Notes under the pieces: model-generated
What the model was told of the DNA's origin: nothing
Databases searched by the model: none
What the model saw: only the letters and a program-made list of their open reading frames with translations
Assembly (NCBI RefSeq): GCF_023897015.1
Contig: NZ_JAMHFY010000005.1
Coordinates: 1-64,000, forward strand
Direction: 5' to 3'
Length of the DNA: 64,000 nt
DNA from: Desulfosporosinus nitroreducens
GTDB lineage: Bacteria > Bacillota > Desulfitobacteriia > Desulfitobacteriales > Desulfitobacteriaceae
Position numbers and translations under genes: made by a program
In this document: piece by piece, positions 59,782 through 64,000 of the stretch
Layout of the letters: every line of letters begins with the position of its first letter
How positions within the stretch are numbered: the first letter of the stretch is position 1

Positions 59782-60753
59782 TCAGATAAATTGTTCTCCA
59801 ACCTGCCCGTGGCGACCATTAAAGAAGTCCCGAGCAGGCATAGAGCGTTTCCCTGCGGGTTGGACCTCTAACAAGCGAAGGATTCCCTCCCCAGTTTGCA
59901 CAAGTAACCCATCCCCAAGCACTTGAATGATTTGACCCGGGTCAGCTGACGCCGTGTTAGGTGCCTCTGATCCCATTTCTATTGTTGTCGCACTGTCTTG
60001 CGGCAAAAAGGGTATGCTTCGCCAAACTTTAAGGTTTTCTCCTCGAAAGGTAGCAAATGCGCCCGGCCAAGGGTTTAGCCCACGAATCTGATCATGTAAA
60101 TCAGTTGCTCTGCGTGACCAATCTAAGCGTTCATGTTCACGTTTCAGAAGCGGGGCATAATTTGATTCTCCTGTTTGAGGAGTTGGAATTAAGCTCCCCA
60201 TTTCCAACTGATTTAAAGTATCTATCAAGAGTTCTGCGCCCAATGCGGCCAACTTATCATGAATCTCGCCTGTGGTTGATTCATTAGAGATCATTATTTC
60301 CTGTTTTAAAAGCATATCCCCTGTATCAAGGCCTTCATCCATCTGCATTGTGGTCACTCCGGTAATGGTTTCCCCCTTGATAATTGCCCAATGAATTGGC
60401 GCCGCTCCACGGTAGGCTGGGAGCAATGAAGCGTGTACATTAATACACCCTCTTACGGGCAATTGCAATATCTCCTTTGAGAGAATCTGCCCGTATGCGA
60501 CAACAATAATACTCTCTGGGGCTAAGTCCTTTAGCTGTCGGATCCACTCCTCCGTTTTTATGGTTTCAGGTTGAAAAACTGGCAAACCTAATTCTTCAGC
60601 CACAACTTTTACAGGGCTGGGTTTTAGCTTTTTCCCTCTACCGGCTGGGCGATCAGGTTGAGTAAAGACCCCCACAATAGTTTGCCCGCTATCCGCCAAG
60701 GCTCGTAAAGTAGGTACAGCAAAATCAGGGGTACCCATAAAAACTACACGCAT
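59782..60753 (-). CDS. fmt: Methionyl-tRNA formyltransferase
   Basis: This enzyme formylates initiator methionyl-tRNA. The 323-residue protein begins MRVVFMGTPDFAVPTLRAL, has CINVHASLLPAYRGAAPIHW with the catalytic Asn-His, and MDEGLDTGDML with the Asp. The ATG at 60751-60753 follows GGGGGG by 7 nt; the frame upstream of it only translates a heptamer array. It follows def, its usual partner. Confidence 0.96.
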   Translation of the reverse strand: MRVVFMGTPDFAVPTLRALADSGQTIVGVFTQPDRPAGRGKKLKPSPVKVVAEELGLPVFQPETIKTEEWIRQLKDLAPESIIVVAYGQILSKEILQLPVRGCINVHASLLPAYRGAAPIHWAIIKGETITGVTTMQMDEGLDTGDMLLKQEIMISNESTTGEIHDKLAALGAELLIDTLNQLEMGSLIPTPQTGESNYAPLLKREHERLDWSRRATDLHDQIRGLNPWPGAFATFRGENLKVWRSIPFLPQDSATTIEMGSEAPNTASADPGQIIQVLGDGLLVQTGEGILRLLEVQPAGKRSMPARDFFNGRHGQVGEQFI

Positions 60754-60768
60754 ACTCAATCCCCCCAC

Positions 60769-60864
60769 TCGTGGTTCGATATTCGCAGTTCGTACTTCGT
60801 ACTTCAACATAATGTATTGTCAGCGCATTTATACTATGCTCTTATTCGAACCGCGAATATCGAA
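60769..60864. repeat. Heptanucleotide array with an inverted partner in the def-fmt gap
   Basis: Six units on the plus strand (TCGTGGT, TCGATAT, TCGCAGT, TCGTACT, TCGTACT, TCAACAT; 60769-60810) face three to four units in the opposite orientation (60844-60870). Arms 60775-60792 and 60847-60864 can pair over 18 positions with one mismatch, forming a long hairpin in the mRNA between def and fmt. Confidence 0.75.
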
Positions 60865-60881
60865 TATCTAATTATTGATTT

Positions 60882-61334
60882 TTAGCTTCGATAAGTTTTC
60901 TTAGCAACATCGACAAAGAGAACTCCTTCAAGATGATCAATTTCATGTTGCAAGGCGCGGGCTAATAAACGGTCTGCCTTAATATCCAGCATTTTCCCTT
61001 CACGATTTAAACCCTGAACACGAACTTTCGCTGCCCTCACGACATCTCCTGTCATATTAGGAATACTAAGGCACCCTTCCTCAGCAGAGTTCGCTCCCTC
61101 TTTTTCCAAGATAACAGGATTAATGAGCTCTAGCAGCACATTATCAACTTCGACAATGATTACACGCTTGGAGACTCCGATTTGCGGAGCAGCCAGCCCT
61201 ACACCCTCGGCAGCATGTAATGTATCGATCATGTTGTCAAGGAGTTTTATTATTGATGAATTAACCTCTTTAACCTCTTTAGCCTTTTCACGCAGTACAT
61301 CTGCACCAATTTCTACAATTTGATAAACAGCCAT
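60882..61334 (-). CDS. def: Peptide deformylase
   Basis: This metalloenzyme removes the N-formyl group from nascent proteins. The 150-residue protein has the three motifs GVGLAAPQIG at 44-53, EEGCLS with Cys88, and HEIDH at 130-134. It lies between priA and fmt, matching B. subtilis order. Confidence 0.96.
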   Translation of the reverse strand: MAVYQIVEIGADVLREKAKEVKEVNSSIIKLLDNMIDTLHAAEGVGLAAPQIGVSKRVIIVEVDNVLLELINPVILEKEGANSAEEGCLSIPNMTGDVVRAAKVRVQGLNREGKMLDIKADRLLARALQHEIDHLEGVLFVDVAKKTYRS

Positions 61335-61410
61335 TCTTAAATACTCCTTTCGATAAAACCATAACTCATTGATTTGATATCACACATTCACCTTCACGCA
61401 TTTACATATT

Positions 61411-63690
61411 CTAACTTGAAAGTGGATCCACTTCAATATTCAATATAATACCACTGCTAGTCGGGCTCTTAAAAAACCTTTTAACTCCTTGGTATAAAAA
61501 TACTCGAAGTATATCCTGCCTCGTTCCCTTGACAGATACTTGCCATCTCCACTGGTTTCTAAGCCTGGATAAGACGGCAGGAGCGGGGCCAAGAACATCC
61601 AATTCAGTATTTCCAAATTTAGGATCCTGCATTCCTTGTTGTAAAAATGCGCCTAATTCATTAGCTCCTTTGATGACTCGATCTTCTTTCTCATGTAGCA
61701 GTAAAACCCTTATGATGTGGGTATATGGTGGATACTTCCGCTCTTTACGATAGCGAATTTCTTCCCAAAAAAAACCTTGAAAATCGTGGTGAGCAGCTCT
61801 CATAACAGCACTATCCTGTGGAGAATAAGTTTGAATCACAACCTCGCCCGGTTTGTTGCTCCGGCCAGCTCTCCCTGCGACCTGAGTCAAGAGTTGAAAC
61901 GTCCGTTCTCTGGCTCGAAAATCCGGCATATTGAGCGTTTGATCTGCGGCAATTACCCCGACTAATGTGACATTCGGGAAATCCAGTCCTTTAGCCATCA
62001 TTTGCGTCCCAACTAGTATTGAAGCTTCCTGGCGGCGGAATTTATCCAAGATCGTGTCATGCGCTTCGCTTGAGCGCGTCGTATCATAGTCCAAACGCAA
62101 GATTGGCACCTCAGGGAAGAGACCTTGAAGTTCCTCTTCTACGCGTTGGGTCCCTTGCCCAAAAAACCTAATATATCGGCTTCCGCATTTTGGGCATGTA
62201 TGAGGCGGCAGCTCTTTATGATCACAATAATGGCAACGCATCGCCTGCCCTTGGGTATGATAGGTTAAGGCAATATCGCAGTTCGAGCAACTTACCACAT
62301 ACCCGCATTCTCGACAAACCACAAAGGTAGAATACCCTCTGCGATTCAGAAAAAGCATAGATTGCTCACCTCTAGTGAGCCTTTCCCGCAATTTTTGCTG
62401 CAGGGGCAGAGAAAATATGCTTCGGTTTCCCTGCCGGAGTTCGTCTCGCATATCTACGATTTCCACTGGTGGCAGAACACTCTTTCCAATCCTCGAAAGC
62501 ATCGTCAGCATCCGGATTTTTCCTGATTGGGCTGCAGCATAGGCTTCCAAGGAGGGAGTTGCACTACCAAGTAAGACGACACCTTTGCGTAGATCCATCC
62601 TTTTGCGGGCAACATCTCTTGCATGGTATTTGGGATTCTCATCTTGTTTATATGCCCCATCATGTTCCTCATCCAAGATAATGAGTCTCAAGTTTGGCAA
62701 TGGGGCAAACACCGCTGAACGAGCGCCAATGACAATCCGCTTATGCCCTGACAATATATCCGCCCAGGCTTTCATTTTTTCTCGCTGTCGCAAACCAGAG
62801 TGCAAGATAATCACTTGCTCACCAAATTGTCTTTCGAAATAACGTGCTACTTGAGACGTCAGGGATATCTCTGGCACGAGCAGTATAGCGTCTCCGCCTT
62901 GCGCTAATACTTGGGCAATCAACTCGCGATAGACATCTGTTTTTCCGCTGCCTGTCACACCATGCAGTAATACAGTTTGGGACGAGCCCTCTTCTAAGGC
63001 AGTCAAAACACCTCTCACGGCTGTTGCTTGTTCCCTGGTTAATTCATAGGTTCTATCCGTTCGAGCACCATAATCCTTGACCTTGTTATTTTGCCCGCCA
63101 TAAGGTGCCTGCTTGAGGGATAAATCTTCCCCTGTCGTGACGAAGCGAACTTCCTTACTTACCCATCCTTGTTTGAGGAGTTTCTCAAGCGTTCCCCCAG
63201 AAATATTCGCTCGCTTTAAGAAAATTTTCAGGGAAACCGCTTTTTTCCTTGACCGGTTGAGCACAGTAAGTGCTCTAAAGGCCTCCACATCCAGCCACTG
63301 CAGGGTCTGAACATCTGAATCCTCAATTGAAGCCAAAAGAACGATCCACTCTTCGATTTTCCCCTTGAGAAGTGGCCAAACCGTATGCAGGCTTTGTGCA
63401 ACCGAACAAATAGTTGTTTGCGCCAACCAATGAGCAAGTTCAATTAGATCCTGAGGAACCAGACTATCCTTGTCGGCAATTTCTAACACAGGTTTGAGAT
63501 TAATACCTTCCATTCCCTCTGGCAGATCATCCGTCACATTTACTACAAGCCCCTGTACCTTTCGGTTTTGAAGAGGAACTAAGACCCTCATTCCTATCTT
63601 TAAACTTAGATAATCAGGAATACTATAATGATAACTTTGATCTAAGCGCCGATTTGCTACATCAACCAATACTTCAGCATAGCGAAACAT
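61411..63690 (-). CDS. priA: Primosomal replication restart helicase PriA
   Basis: This helicase reloads the replisome at stalled forks. The 759-residue protein has an N-terminal DNA-binding domain (FRYAEVLVDVANRRLDQSYHY), Walker A GVTGSGKTD, DEEH, and zinc cysteines in CRECGYVVSCSNC and CHYC ... CPKCGS, then AGRAGRSNKPGEV. AAGGAGGA precedes the ATG. It is the first gene of the minus-strand run that extends to thiN. Confidence 0.96.
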   Translation of the reverse strand: MFRYAEVLVDVANRRLDQSYHYSIPDYLSLKIGMRVLVPLQNRKVQGLVVNVTDDLPEGMEGINLKPVLEIADKDSLVPQDLIELAHWLAQTTICSVAQSLHTVWPLLKGKIEEWIVLLASIEDSDVQTLQWLDVEAFRALTVLNRSRKKAVSLKIFLKRANISGGTLEKLLKQGWVSKEVRFVTTGEDLSLKQAPYGGQNNKVKDYGARTDRTYELTREQATAVRGVLTALEEGSSQTVLLHGVTGSGKTDVYRELIAQVLAQGGDAILLVPEISLTSQVARYFERQFGEQVIILHSGLRQREKMKAWADILSGHKRIVIGARSAVFAPLPNLRLIILDEEHDGAYKQDENPKYHARDVARKRMDLRKGVVLLGSATPSLEAYAAAQSGKIRMLTMLSRIGKSVLPPVEIVDMRDELRQGNRSIFSLPLQQKLRERLTRGEQSMLFLNRRGYSTFVVCRECGYVVSCSNCDIALTYHTQGQAMRCHYCDHKELPPHTCPKCGSRYIRFFGQGTQRVEEELQGLFPEVPILRLDYDTTRSSEAHDTILDKFRRQEASILVGTQMMAKGLDFPNVTLVGVIAADQTLNMPDFRARERTFQLLTQVAGRAGRSNKPGEVVIQTYSPQDSAVMRAAHHDFQGFFWEEIRYRKERKYPPYTHIIRVLLLHEKEDRVIKGANELGAFLQQGMQDPKFGNTELDVLGPAPAVLSRLRNQWRWQVSVKGTRQDILRVFLYQGVKRFFKSPTSSGIILNIEVDPLSS

Positions 63691-63750
63691 GATGCGGTCC
63701 TCCTTATTTAGAAAATATCAATAGCGCTAATGTCAATATTGGTCAAATAC

Positions 63751-63780
63751 ATTATATCAAATCTTAGCCTTTCATTACAA
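63751..63780 (-). promoter_or_regulatory. Probable sigma-A promoter of the priA-def-fmt unit
   Basis: TTGTAA and a perfect TATAAT (in TGATATAAT, partly extended -10) are separated by 18 bp on the minus strand, 60 bp before priA. Confidence 0.6.
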
Positions 63781-63870
63781 TTTATCATATTCTTGATTGA
63801 AAAAATAAAACAAAAGATTCGGGGTAGAAGGGAATGCTGACCATAACAAAAACAAGAAATAAATACCCTC

Positions 63871-63900
63871 TTGTCAAAACAGCAGGAATTATGATATGCT
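63871..63900 (+). promoter_or_regulatory. Promoter of a plus-strand pyrimidine operon
   Basis: TTGTCA and TATGCT (preceded by TGA, extended -10) are separated by 18 bp on the plus strand, 16 bp upstream of the PyrR-binding stem. Confidence 0.6.
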
Positions 63901-63915
63901 TTAGCACAGTTAAAT

Positions 63916-63953
63916 CCCTTACCTTTAAATTAGTCCCGTGAGACTAAGAAGGG
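63916..63953 (+). promoter_or_regulatory. PyrR-binding anti-antiterminator in a pyr operon leader
   Basis: CCCTT (63916-63920) pairs with AAGGG (63949-63953), and TTAGTC (63930) pairs with GACTAA (63942) around a CCGTGA loop. This is the PyrR-binding loop pattern (AGUCC-x-GUGAG-x-CU). The antiterminator, terminator and first pyr gene must lie beyond the window. Confidence 0.85.
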
Positions 63954-64000
63954 AATGGCGAACCATGATTTTAACATGGACACCTCTTTCTTGCTTGCGG

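Noticed and set aside
60754-60810. N-terminal extension of fmt
   Set aside because: It translates a heptamer array; the conserved start MRVVFMGTPDF lies at 60753.
10074-60870. CRISPR array as an explanation for the short repeats
   Set aside because: Units are 7 nt with no spacers, and no cas genes are in the window.

Overview
The window looks like chromosome from a Gram-positive, endospore-forming member of the Clostridia, most like Desulfosporosinus/Desulfitobacterium (Desulfitobacteriaceae/Peptococcaceae). This is inferred from protein character, gene order and sporulation genes; no rRNA is present to confirm it. Almost every gene lies on the minus strand. The exceptions are ylbJ, gpr, rpmB and a pyrimidine-operon leader at the right edge. 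From 5.5 to 63.7 kb the order closely follows the conserved priA-def-fmt-rsmB ... smc-ftsY-ffh-rpsP-rimM-trmD-rplS-rbgA-rnhB backbone of Bacillus subtilis, read in reverse.

Layout, left to right. (1) 1-5.4 kb: respiratory complex I operon nuoABCDHIJK and the first part of nuoL, with no nuoEFG before nuoA. (2) 5.5-13.8 kb: rnhB, rbgA, lepB, rplS, a SPOUT methyltransferase, trmD, rimM, khpA, rpsP, ffh and ylxM, covering ribosome assembly, tRNA modification and protein export. (3) 13.8-17.0 kb: an accessory methylthioadenosine salvage trio, mtaD-mtnA-mtnP, in which mtnP appears to use a CTG start. (4) 17.2-31.1 kb: ftsY, smc, rnc and a fatty-acid cluster (fabF, two fabK-like genes, acpP, fabG, fabD, fabH, plsX, fapR) headed by a clear FapR operator over the fapR promoter. 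(5) 31.3-38.6 kb: rpmF, DUF177, ackA, a patatin-like protein, ylbJ, a coiled-coil protein, rsmD, gpr and a very small SASP-like gene. (6) 38.6-47.2 kb: an AAA ATPase, recG, sdaAA/sdaAB, fakA, asp23, rpmB and hslO. (7) 47.7-63.7 kb: a dense run of thiN, rpe, rsgA, prkC, pbpA, rodA/ftsW, stp, fhaB, fhaA, rlmN, rsmB, a membrane metallopeptidase, fmt, def and priA. The kinase/PBP/RodA/phosphatase/FHA block has the order of the mycobacterial pknB-pbpA-rodA-pstP-fhaB-fhaA locus set inside a Bacillus-type backbone. (8) The right edge carries a promoter and a PyrR-binding anti-antiterminator on the plus strand.

The least explained material is intergenic. There are three families of structured repeats: a 180-bp element with about eleven compensatory base-pair changes between two copies (46102-46281, 47542-47721); a ~300-bp multi-branched element with copies next to ffh and ftsY; and a 50-bp palindromic module found alone and nested in one of those copies. 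There are also seven heptanucleotide tandem arrays, each in the 5' leader region of a gene. The 180-bp element is the best candidate for an undescribed structured RNA or mobile palindromic element.
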